Assembly (NCBI GenBank): GCA_021636625.1
Contig: JAJWLX010000054.1
Coordinates: 1-22,661 of the forward strand
DNA: 22,661 bases
Origin: Prevotella sp.
GTDB taxonomy: Bacteria; Bacteroidota; Bacteroidia; Bacteroidales; Bacteroidaceae
Direction: 5' to 3'
The notes beneath the pieces were generated by a model that had not been told where the DNA came from, did not search any database, and saw only the letters and a program-made list of their open reading frames with translations. The stretch's first letter is position 1. Each line of letters opens with the position of its first letter. The position numbers and the translations under genes are program-made. This document shows positions 7,938 through 16,453 of this stretch, piece after piece.

Positions 7938-8855
7938 ATGAAGAAATTTTCAATCATGATATGTCTGGTTTCAGCACTTCTGCTGGGAATGGCCAGTTGC
8001 GGCGATTCCGAGCAGAAGCGACTGCGACTGAGCAAACAGGAGAAGGCCCGACTCGACAGCATCGACCGGGCTTCGCTCAAGGTGGGTGTGATGCCTACGC
8101 TCGATTGCCTTCCGGTATATCTGGCTTACGAGGACAGCATCTTCCTGAAGCAGGGGGTAACGGTACATCTCTATCGCTACAATGCGCAGATGGACTGCGA
8201 TACAGCCATCGCCCGAAAGAGGGTAGAGGGTACGGTGACCGACCTGGTGAGAGCTGCCCGCCTGCAGAAGCAGGGTACACAGCTCTTCTATCCTGTCTCT
8301 ACCAATCTGTACTGGCAGCTTATCACCAACCGCAAGGCGCGTATCTCGGAGCTGAAGCAGCTGTCAGACAAGATGATAGCCATGACCCGTCATTCTGCCA
8401 CCGATTATCTCTCTACGCTTGTCATCGACAGCGTGAAGACCAAGTATGACGTATATCGCGTGCAGATCAACGACCTGAACATCCGTCTGCGCATGCTCCT
8501 CAACAATGAGATGGATGCCGCCTGGATGCCGGAGCCATACGCCACACAGGCAAGAATGGCAAAGCATGTGGCACTGGCGGATAGTAGAGACAAGAACCTC
8601 CAGTTGGGAGTGATTGCCTTCCGCAGCAAACTGAAGGCGGAACCCCGAAGAAAAAAACAAATCGACAGATTCGTGAAAGCTTACGACATCGCTGTTGATA
8701 GCATCAATAAGAATGGCGTACACCACTATGCCGCTTTACTGACCAAGTATTATGGTATTGATGCCCAAACCGTTAGCAATCTGCCAAAATTAAAGTACAG
8801 TCACGCTATGGAGCCTCGCCAGCGAGATCTCAAGGTGGCAGATATTAACAATTAA
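7938..8855 (+). CDS. Lipoprotein, periplasmic substrate-binding (SsuA/THI5-like) family
   Basis: A 305-residue exported lipoprotein. The signal peptide ends in a lipobox-like GMASC with C21 as the lipidated Cys. The mature protein starts SLKVGVMPTLDCLPVYLAYE (about 47-66), the typical first strand and helix of type-2 periplasmic-binding proteins of the nitrate/sulfonate/thiamine-precursor (NMT1/THI5-like) kind. The later LLNNEMDAAWMPEPYATQAR is the segment where such proteins test a ligand-dependent conformation. Family members usually hand ligand to an ABC permease and ATPase, but none lies beside it. The 880-residue gene follows after 12 bases, so they are likely co-transcribed. Ligand is unknown. 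A non-transport role, such as sensing, cannot be excluded. Confidence 0.78.
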   Translation: MKKFSIMICLVSALLLGMASCGDSEQKRLRLSKQEKARLDSIDRASLKVGVMPTLDCLPVYLAYEDSIFLKQGVTVHLYRYNAQMDCDTAIARKRVEGTVTDLVRAARLQKQGTQLFYPVSTNLYWQLITNRKARISELKQLSDKMIAMTRHSATDYLSTLVIDSVKTKYDVYRVQINDLNIRLRMLLNNEMDAAWMPEPYATQARMAKHVALADSRDKNLQLGVIAFRSKLKAEPRRKKQIDRFVKAYDIAVDSINKNGVHHYAALLTKYYGIDAQTVSNLPKLKYSHAMEPRQRDLKVADINN

Positions 8856-8867
8856 ACAACTACAATT

Positions 8868-11510
8868 ATGTCAGAAGAAGTGAATTTGTCAGAAGAGTCT
8901 AATAACCCGGAAGAAGTTCTGACCCAGAAAGAGTTATTGGAGGATGTTGTTGAAATCCGTCAAATGATTCATCAGCAGCGTTTCGCCGAATGCAATCCAA
9001 TGCTTTTTGCTATCATAAAAAACAGTCCGGACCATCTGCCGTATATACACCGTCTGGTGCAAGGTTTGCTGTCAACCGTTATCGCCAGTTTGAGTCTTTT
9101 CCAACGCAAGAAGATGTCTACTGAAATGCTTGACTTTCTCAAGCTGGATGCCAAAGCTATAAAGGAGTTTAAAATCCCGGAAACGACACCTGAGGCTAGA
9201 GCGAAATTAGTCTCCGAAGCTATTTCTGAACTCGACCAGTTCCTGGTAGATATCGAGATGGATATCCGTTCAGAACAGGGTATTTTCAAGGATTTGAAAA
9301 AGCATGGCGAGGCGATAGATATTAAAGATGTGAAGCCAACCCTCGAGAAATTCGTTTCCCGAGAGGCGATGCTTTTCCTGAACCACGACCTCTCGAAGGA
9401 GGAGCAGGACCAGGCTTCAGCCCGTCTGTATCAGGAGTGGGAAGAGTATCGCGAAAAGATTTTCGACAGATTTGTCTCTTCTGGATATTGGAATGATGAG
9501 GAACGTGCTGCTGTCAAAGACACCATCCTTTCGCCTACAGTTGATTCCTTGACCTCTCAGCTTCTGGTGAGTGCCATTACGCTCTCTGCCGCCACCGTTT
9601 TCGATATGGGTAAATTCACTTTGCTCTACGATATCTACCGCCTGGCAGATGACGATGAGGTGAAGGTGCGTGCCCTCCTGGGATGGCTGCTGGTTTCTAC
9701 GAATTGCGGCTGCTACGAACAGCAGCCTGACTTCCGTAGCTTTGCAGAGCAGTTGACTGAGGATTGCAAGAATGATTCAGACTTGCTTGCCGAAATCATA
9801 AAAGCCGAGAAGATGCTTGCCGTGACTGTATTCAGCGAGCAGAAGTCTATCGACTATACCAATGACATCATGTCATCGCTGTCAAAACGTTTCCTCGGCG
9901 ACCTGAAAGATAAGGTAGCCAATTTGCTGGAGGCTGATGAAGATATGCAAAATATCTTCGAAATCGATGAAGACGAGGAAACTTCGGAAGAGAGTCCTAT
10001 CCGTTCTGTCGATATCAATACCGACGAGGATGGAATCCCTAATCTCGACGTGGATATGGATAGCCCGCTCTCTATGGATGAAATGATGGATAAGGGCATC
10101 GATATCCTCTTGCCGCAGTTTAAAATGTTACGAGACCAGACAGAGTTCTTTACTCATCTGTACAATTGGTTCATGCCTTTCTATCTGAAGAATCCTCATA
10201 TAACCGAGGCTCTCGGATTCGTAGATGAGAAGAGAAAGTTCTGCAAGGCTTTCTGTTCTACTGCAAGGTCATGTCCTGCTGATGGCTATTCCCTGGCAAA
10301 CCTGATCGTCTCTCATCCTAATGAGATACCGGAGAATATTGTTGACTGTTACGATGACCCTGAGGATGAGGGAGATGGCAGCGAGCCTGCAGATGAGGAA
10401 GAGATTGTTAATGAATTTTTTAAAGAGCCTGGAGAGCATCGTGCAAAGCGTATCCGTATCAACTACATCCGCAACCTCCTGCGCTTCTCCAAGTTCTATA
10501 CAGCGAAGGATGAAATCTTCAATATCCTCGACGAGCTGGATGATGACAAACCAGCCTATGCCGTCTTGGCGGGTCCTCTTTTCCAGGATGAATTCTTCGA
10601 TAAGTACCGTATGGCTATAGCCCGCTATTCCTTCCGCCGCGAGTTCCCTGACCTGGTTGAAGTGATGCTGGAAGGTGTACCATGCGACACGCTGGAGATG
10701 CACTTCATGAAGGGATGGGTATGTATGCAGAAGGGAGACGATCATAGTCTCTGCATGGCTGTTGATCACTTCAAGAAGATGCTGAAGATAAAGCCTGACA
10801 TGAAGCAGGTATATCTGCAGCTGGGCATCTGCTATCGTAATCTCATCCAGGTGGATGAGTATCTGGAGAATTTCGACAAGCTGATGGAGTTCAAGGATTC
10901 ATTCTCGGAAGAGGAACTCTTCGAGTTGAAACTGGATAAACTGAAGTTCATCGTCATGAACAACAGATTTGAAGAGGCGATGCCGCTGGCTTACGAGCTG
11001 GATTATACCCATCCGGAGAATCAGATGGCGGGAGCCTTGCTCACACAGCTGCTTATCAAGATAGGTGGCGAACATGCGGAAGAGAACTTCCAGAAGGCTC
11101 ATCAGCGCCTGGATGAATATTTCGCCGAGGTGAACGAGCTTTTCGGTAGTTTCGAGAAGATGAAAAAAGAGGGTAAGGATACGAAGAATATGATGATGCA
11201 GGCGATGGATCTCTTCTTCAAGATGATGAAGAATGACAAGCTTGCCGAAGCTTACAATAACTATTCGCAAGGTCTCCTGGCATTGATAGAACATCAGCCG
11301 AAAAAGGCTATGGGACCTTTCTTCAGGGCTTATGCCTATTATGTAGAAAAGGATGAGAATGTATTCTTTGAAGCCCTTAAGGAAGACTATAAATGGTTGA
11401 AGAACTATGGATGTTCTTACACTGATTTGATGATTATCTATAATCAGGTAGTGGCTGAACACCAGAAATCGCAAGAAGAAATAAAGAAGTATGCCGATAA
11501 ATCAGAATAG
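8868..11510 (+). CDS. Large acidic tetratricopeptide-like protein of unknown function
   Basis: An 880-residue, strongly acidic, probably all-helical cytoplasmic protein with no signal peptide or membrane segment. I do not recognise a characterised family. Visible parts: an N-terminal helical region; a very acidic linker at about 352-411 (DEDEETSEES and a run of Asp/Glu); and TPR-like helical pairs from about 610 to 690, with MHFMKGWVCMQKGDDHS then AVDHFKKMLKIKPDMKQVYL then LGICYRNL. A Lys/Met-rich helical tail follows. A scaffold or interaction role is an inference from the repeats only. Its last 20 bases overlap the start of dnaB, which suggests translational coupling with the replicative helicase. 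The gene is complete. Confidence 0.82.
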   Translation: MSEEVNLSEESNNPEEVLTQKELLEDVVEIRQMIHQQRFAECNPMLFAIIKNSPDHLPYIHRLVQGLLSTVIASLSLFQRKKMSTEMLDFLKLDAKAIKEFKIPETTPEARAKLVSEAISELDQFLVDIEMDIRSEQGIFKDLKKHGEAIDIKDVKPTLEKFVSREAMLFLNHDLSKEEQDQASARLYQEWEEYREKIFDRFVSSGYWNDEERAAVKDTILSPTVDSLTSQLLVSAITLSAATVFDMGKFTLLYDIYRLADDDEVKVRALLGWLLVSTNCGCYEQQPDFRSFAEQLTEDCKNDSDLLAEIIKAEKMLAVTVFSEQKSIDYTNDIMSSLSKRFLGDLKDKVANLLEADEDMQNIFEIDEDEETSEESPIRSVDINTDEDGIPNLDVDMDSPLSMDEMMDKGIDILLPQFKMLRDQTEFFTHLYNWFMPFYLKNPHITEALGFVDEKRKFCKAFCSTARSCPADGYSLANLIVSHPNEIPENIVDCYDDPEDEGDGSEPADEEEIVNEFFKEPGEHRAKRIRINYIRNLLRFSKFYTAKDEIFNILDELDDDKPAYAVLAGPLFQDEFFDKYRMAIARYSFRREFPDLVEVMLEGVPCDTLEMHFMKGWVCMQKGDDHSLCMAVDHFKKMLKIKPDMKQVYLQLGICYRNLIQVDEYLENFDKLMEFKDSFSEEELFELKLDKLKFIVMNNRFEEAMPLAYELDYTHPENQMAGALLTQLLIKIGGEHAEENFQKAHQRLDEYFAEVNELFGSFEKMKKEGKDTKNMMMQAMDLFFKMMKNDKLAEAYNNYSQGLLALIEHQPKKAMGPFFRAYAYYVEKDENVFFEALKEDYKWLKNYGCSYTDLMIIYNQVVAEHQKSQEEIKKYADKSE

Positions 11511-13017
11511 AAATAACAATAACAAGACACAGATAGATACCAACTACGCCCACCTGCAACCGCAGGCGGTGGAGTTGGAGAAGGTGGTTCTGGGTGCATT
11601 GATGATTGATACCGATGCTTTTTCGGTGGTATCCGAGATGCTGAAACCCGAAACCTTTTATGATCCGAGACATCAGAAAATCTACGAGGCGATTCAGACC
11701 ATGAATATGGAGGAGCGCCCCGTGGATATCATGACCGTTACGGATGAACTCACCAAGATGGGCGCCATCGAGAAGGTGGGTGGAGCCGGTTACCTGATGG
11801 AGATTTCCTCGCAGGTGGCTTCGGCTGCCCACATCGAGTACCATGCCCGAATCCTGGCGCAGAAATATCTGCAGCGACAGCTCATCCATTATGCCGGCGA
11901 CATCGAGACCCAGGCTTATGATGAGGGCGTGGATGTGGACGAACTCATGCAGCATGCCGAGGGTGAGCTTTTCCAGCTCTCTCAGGGTAATATGAAGCAG
12001 GATTACACCCAGATTGATCCGGTGATCAAGGATGCCGTGGATATCCTGCAGCGTGCCGCCCAGAACAAGGGCGGACTCACGGGTATTCCTACCGGTTACC
12101 AGCAGATGGATGATATGACTTCCGGTTGGCAGCCTTCCGACCTGGTGATCATCGCCGGACGTCCTGCCATGGGTAAGACTTCCTTTGCGCTGAGTATCGC
12201 CAAGAATGTAGCAGTAGATCACGGGGTGCCTATCGGATTCTTCTCGCTTGAAATGAACAACGTTCAGCTGGTCAACCGTCTTATCTCGAATGTCTGCGAG
12301 ATTTCGGGTAAGAAGATCCTGAACGGTCAGTTGGATCCAAGCGAGTGGGAGCGACTGGACAAGAAAATCCGTTCTCTCACGGGTGCACCTATTTATATAG
12401 ATGATACTCCGGGCCTTTCCGTCTTTGAGTTGAGAACCAAGGCGCGCCGACTGGTGAGAGAGAAGGGAGTGAAGCTGTTGATGATCGACTACCTCCAGCT
12501 GATGAATGCCAACGGAATGAAGTTTGGTAGCCGTCAGGAAGAGGTTTCCACCATCTCTCGTTCCCTCAAGGGACTTGCCAAGGAGTTGAATATCCCGGTA
12601 CTCGCCCTTTCTCAGCTCTCGCGTAACGTAGAAAACCGCGAGGGTCTTGAAGGAAAGCGACCACAGTTGAGCGACCTCCGTGAATCCGGAGCCATCGAGC
12701 AGGATGCCGATATGGTGCTCTTCGTTCATCGTCCGGAATACTATCACATCTATCAGGATGAAAAGGGAAACGATCTTCATGGTATGGCGCAGATCATCAT
12801 CGCCAAGCACCGTAAGGGTGCCACCGGAGATGTACTCCTGAACTTCCGTGGCGAGTTCACCCGCTTCCAGGATCCTACCGATTCCTATACTCCAGTACAG
12901 GAGGGTGGCGAAATCATGGGTTCCAAGATGAACAGTGGGGCTTCTGATGGAATGATTGCCAGCGGTGCCATTCCACCTCCGCCTATGACAGGACCTGACG
13001 GTCCGTTACCTTTCTAG
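11491..13017 (+). CDS. dnaB: Replicative DNA helicase DnaB
   Basis: A 508-residue hexameric 5'-3' helicase that unwinds the chromosome at the replication fork. The N-terminal primase-binding helical domain spans about 20-125 (LQPQAVELEKVVLGALMID begins it). A linker leads to the motif GIPTGY (198-203). The RecA-like motor follows with Walker A GRPAMGKT (223-230), Walker B LLMIDYLQLM (329-338), sensor region LALSQLSRNVE and the arginine-finger segment KHRKGATG (439-446). A Gly/Pro-rich tail of about 50 residues ends it. It starts 20 bases inside the preceding gene and in another frame; no other suitable Met precedes the conserved domain, so this start is favoured. No canonical terminator is clear after it. 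Confidence 0.97.
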   Translation: MPINQNRNNNNKTQIDTNYAHLQPQAVELEKVVLGALMIDTDAFSVVSEMLKPETFYDPRHQKIYEAIQTMNMEERPVDIMTVTDELTKMGAIEKVGGAGYLMEISSQVASAAHIEYHARILAQKYLQRQLIHYAGDIETQAYDEGVDVDELMQHAEGELFQLSQGNMKQDYTQIDPVIKDAVDILQRAAQNKGGLTGIPTGYQQMDDMTSGWQPSDLVIIAGRPAMGKTSFALSIAKNVAVDHGVPIGFFSLEMNNVQLVNRLISNVCEISGKKILNGQLDPSEWERLDKKIRSLTGAPIYIDDTPGLSVFELRTKARRLVREKGVKLLMIDYLQLMNANGMKFGSRQEEVSTISRSLKGLAKELNIPVLALSQLSRNVENREGLEGKRPQLSDLRESGAIEQDADMVLFVHRPEYYHIYQDEKGNDLHGMAQIIIAKHRKGATGDVLLNFRGEFTRFQDPTDSYTPVQEGGEIMGSKMNSGASDGMIASGAIPPPPMTGPDGPLPF

Positions 13018-13159
13018 TTGAAAAGAGAATAATTTCGTACCAGAACGTTCTTTTTTAGAATAATCTGGCATAAAAACGGCACATTTCTCTAGATTTTGGG
13101 TAAAAAATAGGTGAAAAATGGCAATTTGATAGATTTTCTATTAAAAAAGTTATAAATTG
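13018..13159. other. Non-coding stretch between dnaB and the leu promoter
   Basis: No gene is seen. It is very AT-rich. A weak structure, CCAGA with TCTGG around TTCT/AGAA at about 13040-13070, could help end the dnaB transcript, but it has an internal loop and no T-run after the stem, so I do not call it a terminator. Confidence 0.5.
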
Positions 13160-13191
13160 TTTGCGTATATCAGAGAAAATGATTACCTTTG
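13160..13191 (+). promoter_or_regulatory. Consensus promoter of the leu operon
   Basis: TTTG (13160-13163), 20 bases, then TACCTTTG (13184-13191): a full match to the Bacteroidota promoter consensus with the same -7 sequence and spacing as the perR promoter. The start point should be close to 13196, about 30 bases before the leader-peptide ATG. Confidence 0.85.
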
Positions 13192-13228
13192 CCAGCGATA
13201 AATATATAACGTATAAAAATAGAAAAAT

Positions 13229-13318
13229 ATGAGAGCATTAGCGTTGAATATTACAAGCATTATTATTATTCGACTTCGACTGCAGCATGTAGGCGGAAGT
13301 GATAAGGTGTGCGTATAG
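13229..13318 (+). CDS. leuL: Branched-chain amino acid leader peptide of the leu operon
   Basis: A 29-codon ORF, too short for ordinary gene finding, starting 38 bases after the -7 box with an A-rich start context. It has five Ile (codon 8 and four consecutive ATT codons 11-14 at 13259-13270), four Leu (codons 4, 6, 16 and 18) and three Val (21, 27 and 29): 12 of 29 residues are branched-chain. The peptide begins MRALALNITS and ends DKVCV. Its function would be as a ribosome-stalling sensor, not as a protein. The stop codon (13316-13318) lies just before the terminator hairpin. The composition resembles ilv and leu leader peptides of enterobacteria; the symbol is by analogy. Confidence 0.85.
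   Translation: MRALALNITSIIIIRLRLQHVGGSDKVCV
13273..13301 (+). promoter_or_regulatory. Leu attenuator: pause hairpin (segments 1:2) and antiterminator strand
   Basis: ACTTC (13273-13277) pairs with GAAGT (13296-13300), and CTGCA (13280-13284) with TGTAG (13288-13292), around a three-base loop. This hairpin lies inside the leader peptide reading frame. Its right arm overlaps CGGAAGTG (13294-13301), the strand able to pair with 13350-13357. A ribosome stalled on the Ile codons would cover the left arm and free this strand. Confidence 0.75.
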
Positions 13319-13339
13319 TTCAGCGGTTTGGATATATTG

Positions 13340-13383
13340 AGCCTTTCTACACTTCCGTATATGGGAGTGGGAAAGGCTTTTTT
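13340..13383 (+). terminator. Leu attenuator: intrinsic terminator (segments 3:4)
   Basis: AGCCTTTC (13340-13347) pairs with GAAAGGCT (13371-13378). After a small internal loop, CACTTCC (13350-13356) pairs with GGGAGTG (13363-13369), one pair being T-G, closing a six-base loop. Six T's (13378-13383) follow at once. The left inner arm CACTTCCG (13350-13357) is also perfectly complementary to CGGAAGTG at 13294-13301, giving a mutually exclusive antiterminator. The terminator lies over 100 bases before leuA and downstream of the leader stop codon. Confidence 0.88.
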
Positions 13384-13400
13384 AATTCCCAGCTCTTTAC

Positions 13401-13454
13401 GCCCTTGCCAAAAGTAAGGGCGCAATGTTGCCCCTATAAGGGCAAAAGCTTTAA
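13401..13454 (+). repeat. Hairpin repeat element, copy B (degenerate)
   Basis: GCCCTT (13401-13406) pairs with AAGGGC (13416-13421), like hairpin 1. GCCCCTATAAGGGC (13430-13443) followed by AAAAGCTTTAAT corresponds to hairpin 3 and the right end of copies A and C. The central CCCAGGGT hairpin is missing. It lies in the leu 5' leader after the attenuator, and hairpin 3 ends 42 bases before the leuA start. Confidence 0.65.
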
Positions 13455-13485
13455 TTAATAAGAGAAATAAAAATATTTAAGAGAT

Positions 13486-14988
13486 ATGAGTGACAGATTA
13501 TTTATTTTCGACACAACCCTTCGTGATGGCGAACAGGTTCCAGGATGCCAGTTGAATACCGTAGAGAAGATTCAGGTAGCTAAGGCGCTGGAGCAGTTGG
13601 GCGTTGATGTCATTGAGGCTGGATTCCCTATTTCAAGCCCTGGTGACTTCAATTCCGTAGTAGAGATTTCCAAGGCTGTAACATGGCCTACCATCTGTGC
13701 GCTGACCCGTGCGGTGGAGAAGGATATCGACTGCGCTGCCGAGGCGTTGCAGTATGCTAAGCATAAGAGAATCCATACGGGTATCGGTACCAGCGATAGC
13801 CATATCAAATATAAGTTCAATTCCAACCGCGAGGAGATCATCGAGCGTGCCGTGGCTGCTGTCAAGTATGCCAAGAAGTACGTAGAGGATGTGGAGTTCT
13901 ACGCTGAGGATGCGGGTCGTACCGACAATGAGTATCTGGCTCGCGTGGTAGAGGCTGTCATCAAGGCGGGTGCTACCGTAGTCAACATTCCTGATACCAC
14001 CGGTTACTGTCTGCCTGATGAGTATGGCGACAAGATCAAGTATCTGATGGAGCATGTGGATGGCATCGAGAATGCCTGCATTTCTACCCACTGTCACAAC
14101 GATCTCGGTATGGCTACTGCCAATACCCTGCAGGGTGTATTGAATGGTGCACGCCAGGTAGAGGTTACCATCAATGGTATCGGAGAGCGTGCGGGTAATA
14201 CATCGCTCGAGGAAATCGCCATGATTCTCAAGTGCCACAAGAACATCGATATTGATACCAATATCAATACCACCAAGATTGTTCCGATGTCCCGAATGGT
14301 GAGCAGTCTGATGAACATGCCTGTTCAGCCTAACAAGGCGATTGTGGGCCGCAATGCCTTCGCCCATTCTTCTGGTATCCATCAGGATGGCGTGCTGAAG
14401 AACGTCCAGACTTACGAAATCATCGACCCTAAGGATGTGGGATTGGATGATAACGCTATCGTATTGACAGCCCGCTCTGGTCGTGCAGCCTTGAAGTATC
14501 GCCTCCACGTAAACGGCGTGAATGTAGATGACGAGGAGAAGCTCGACAAGATCTACAAGAAATTCCTCCAGTTGGCTGACAAGAAGAAGGAAGTTACCGA
14601 CGAGGATGTACTGATGCTCGCTGGTGCTGATTCTGCCGATAAGCATGGTGTTCAGCTCGACTGGTTGCAGGTAACTACCGGCAAGGGCGTGAAGAGTGTG
14701 GCAAGTATCGGCTTGAACATCGCTGGTCAGAAGTTTGAGGCTGCATCATCTGGCAATGGTCCTGTGGATGCTGCCATCCGTGCCCTCAAGAAGGTCATCA
14801 CCAAGGAGATGAACCTCAAGGAGTTCACTATCCAGGCGATTGACAAGGGCTCAGACGATGTGGGTAAGGTTCACATGCAGGTGGAGTACGATGGTCATGT
14901 ATATTATGGCTTCGGCGCAGATACCGATATCGTGACAGCTTCTGTTGAGGCTTACATCGACTGTATCAACAAGTTCAAGGTAAGATAA
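13486..14988 (+). CDS. leuA: 2-isopropylmalate synthase LeuA
   Basis: Condenses acetyl-CoA with 2-oxoisovalerate to give 2-isopropylmalate, the committed step of leucine synthesis. The 500-residue protein has the DRE-TIM barrel signature FDTTLRDGEQVPG (8-20, with R13, D14 and E16) and the metal-binding THCHNDLGMA (H202 and H204), followed by GIGERAGNTSLEE with N238. The C-terminal regulatory domain is present (about 370-500, with VEYDGHVYYGFGADTDIV), so leucine feedback is expected. Length and motifs fit a standard bacterial LeuA. It is the first structural gene after the attenuator, with leuC 37 bases downstream. Confidence 0.96.
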   Translation: MSDRLFIFDTTLRDGEQVPGCQLNTVEKIQVAKALEQLGVDVIEAGFPISSPGDFNSVVEISKAVTWPTICALTRAVEKDIDCAAEALQYAKHKRIHTGIGTSDSHIKYKFNSNREEIIERAVAAVKYAKKYVEDVEFYAEDAGRTDNEYLARVVEAVIKAGATVVNIPDTTGYCLPDEYGDKIKYLMEHVDGIENACISTHCHNDLGMATANTLQGVLNGARQVEVTINGIGERAGNTSLEEIAMILKCHKNIDIDTNINTTKIVPMSRMVSSLMNMPVQPNKAIVGRNAFAHSSGIHQDGVLKNVQTYEIIDPKDVGLDDNAIVLTARSGRAALKYRLHVNGVNVDDEEKLDKIYKKFLQLADKKKEVTDEDVLMLAGADSADKHGVQLDWLQVTTGKGVKSVASIGLNIAGQKFEAASSGNGPVDAAIRALKKVITKEMNLKEFTIQAIDKGSDDVGKVHMQVEYDGHVYYGFGADTDIVTASVEAYIDCINKFKVR

Positions 14989-15025
14989 AGTATAATTCAG
15001 ATAAATATATAACAAACAGGATATT

Positions 15026-16420
15026 ATGAATACATTATTCGACAAGATTTGGGACAAGCACGTTGTCCAGATTGTTCCGGACGGTCCTACTCAGCTTTAT
15101 ATCGACCGTCTCTACTGTCACGAAGTAACATCACCTCAGGCATTCGCTGGTATGCGAGCACGCGGACTCAAGATGTTCCGTCCAGACCAGATTTTCTGTA
15201 TGCCTGACCATAATACTCCAACCCACGATCAGGACAAACCTATCGAGGATCCTATCTCAAAGAAACAGGTAGATACATTGGCAAAGAACACCGCTGATTT
15301 CGGTGTAACCCACTTTGCCATGAACACCAAGGACAATGGTATCATCCACGTGGTTGGTCCTGAGAAGGGTCTTTCTCTTCCTGGTATGACCATCGTTTGT
15401 GGTGACTCTCATACTTCTACCCATGGTGCTATGGGTGCCGTTGCCTTCGGTATCGGTACTTCTGAGGTCGAGATGGTGATGGCTTCACAGTGTATTCTCC
15501 AGAGCAAGCCAAAGTCTATGCGTATCAGCATCAACGGAAAGCTCAGCAAGGGTGTTACAGCCAAGGACGTTGCGCTCTATCTGATGAGCCAGCTCACTAC
15601 TTCGGGTGCTACCGGTTACTTCGTTGAGTACAGTGGCGATGTAGTGAAGGATATGTCAATGGAAGGTCGTCTTACCCTCTGTAACCTTTCTATCGAGATG
15701 GGTGCCCGTGGTGGTTTCGTAGCTCCTGATGAGACAACATTCGAGTACATCAAGGGTCGTGAATATGCACCTAAGGGTGAAGAGTGGGACAAGGCTGTGG
15801 CTTACTGGAAGACCTTGAAGAGTGGCGATGATGCTGTCTTCGACAAGGAGTTGACTTTCGAGGCAAAGGATATCGAGCCACGCATCACCTACGGTACCAA
15901 CCCTGGTATGGGTATCGGTATCACCGAAAGCATCCCAACACTCGATGAAATTCCAGAGGAAGAGCAGGCTGGTTTCAAGAAGAGCCTCAACTATATGGGC
16001 TTCCAGCCAGGCGAGAAACTCGAGGGTCATCCTATCGATTATGTATTCCTCGGCGCATGTACCAACGGTCGTATTGAAGACTTCCGTGCCTTTGCTTCAT
16101 TGGTTAAAGGCAAGAAGAAGGCAGAGGGTGTAACAGCTTGGCTTGTACCGGGTTCTTGGTTGGTTGATAAACAAATACGTGAAGAGGGAATTGATAAGAT
16201 TGTTGAGGCTGCCGGCTTCGAAATCCGTCAGCCTGGATGCTCTGCTTGTCTGGCAATGAACGATGATAAGATTCCTGCAGGCAAGTACTCTGTAAGTACA
16301 TCCAACCGTAACTTCGAGGGTCGTCAGGGACCAGGTTCCCGCACCATCCTTGCCAGTCCATACGTAGCAGCTGCTGCCGCTATCACTGGTAAGATTACCG
16401 ACCCAAGAGAGTTTATGTAA
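15026..16420 (+). CDS. leuC: 3-isopropylmalate dehydratase large subunit LeuC
   Basis: With LeuD forms the aconitase-like isomerase that turns 2-isopropylmalate into 3-isopropylmalate; the same enzyme can act on citramalate. The 464-residue length matches the E. coli-type LeuC. The [4Fe-4S] cluster ligands are C345 (GACTNGR) and C405 and C408 (GCSACLAMN). Other aconitase-family signatures are CGDSHTSTHGAMGA (125-138) and the C-terminal SNRNFEGRQGPGSRT (426-440). It is oxygen-sensitive by nature of the cluster, which suits an anaerobe. leuD begins 33 bases downstream. Confidence 0.97.
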   Translation: MNTLFDKIWDKHVVQIVPDGPTQLYIDRLYCHEVTSPQAFAGMRARGLKMFRPDQIFCMPDHNTPTHDQDKPIEDPISKKQVDTLAKNTADFGVTHFAMNTKDNGIIHVVGPEKGLSLPGMTIVCGDSHTSTHGAMGAVAFGIGTSEVEMVMASQCILQSKPKSMRISINGKLSKGVTAKDVALYLMSQLTTSGATGYFVEYSGDVVKDMSMEGRLTLCNLSIEMGARGGFVAPDETTFEYIKGREYAPKGEEWDKAVAYWKTLKSGDDAVFDKELTFEAKDIEPRITYGTNPGMGIGITESIPTLDEIPEEEQAGFKKSLNYMGFQPGEKLEGHPIDYVFLGACTNGRIEDFRAFASLVKGKKKAEGVTAWLVPGSWLVDKQIREEGIDKIVEAAGFEIRQPGCSACLAMNDDKIPAGKYSVSTSNRNFEGRQGPGSRTILASPYVAAAAAITGKITDPREFM

Positions 16421-16453
16421 TGTCAAGTGTTCAACGTAAAACGAAAAACTGAA

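Noticed and set aside
11434..12810. 458-codon minus-strand open frame opposite dnaB
   Set aside because: It is antisense to an intact dnaB and shows no protein-like signature; the same applies to the long antisense frames in leuA (13633-14646) and the second LeuA-like gene (17218-18225).
13183..13425. 80-codon minus-strand open frame across the leu leader
   Set aside because: It overlaps the attenuator antisense, has no protein features, and arises from the structured RNA region.
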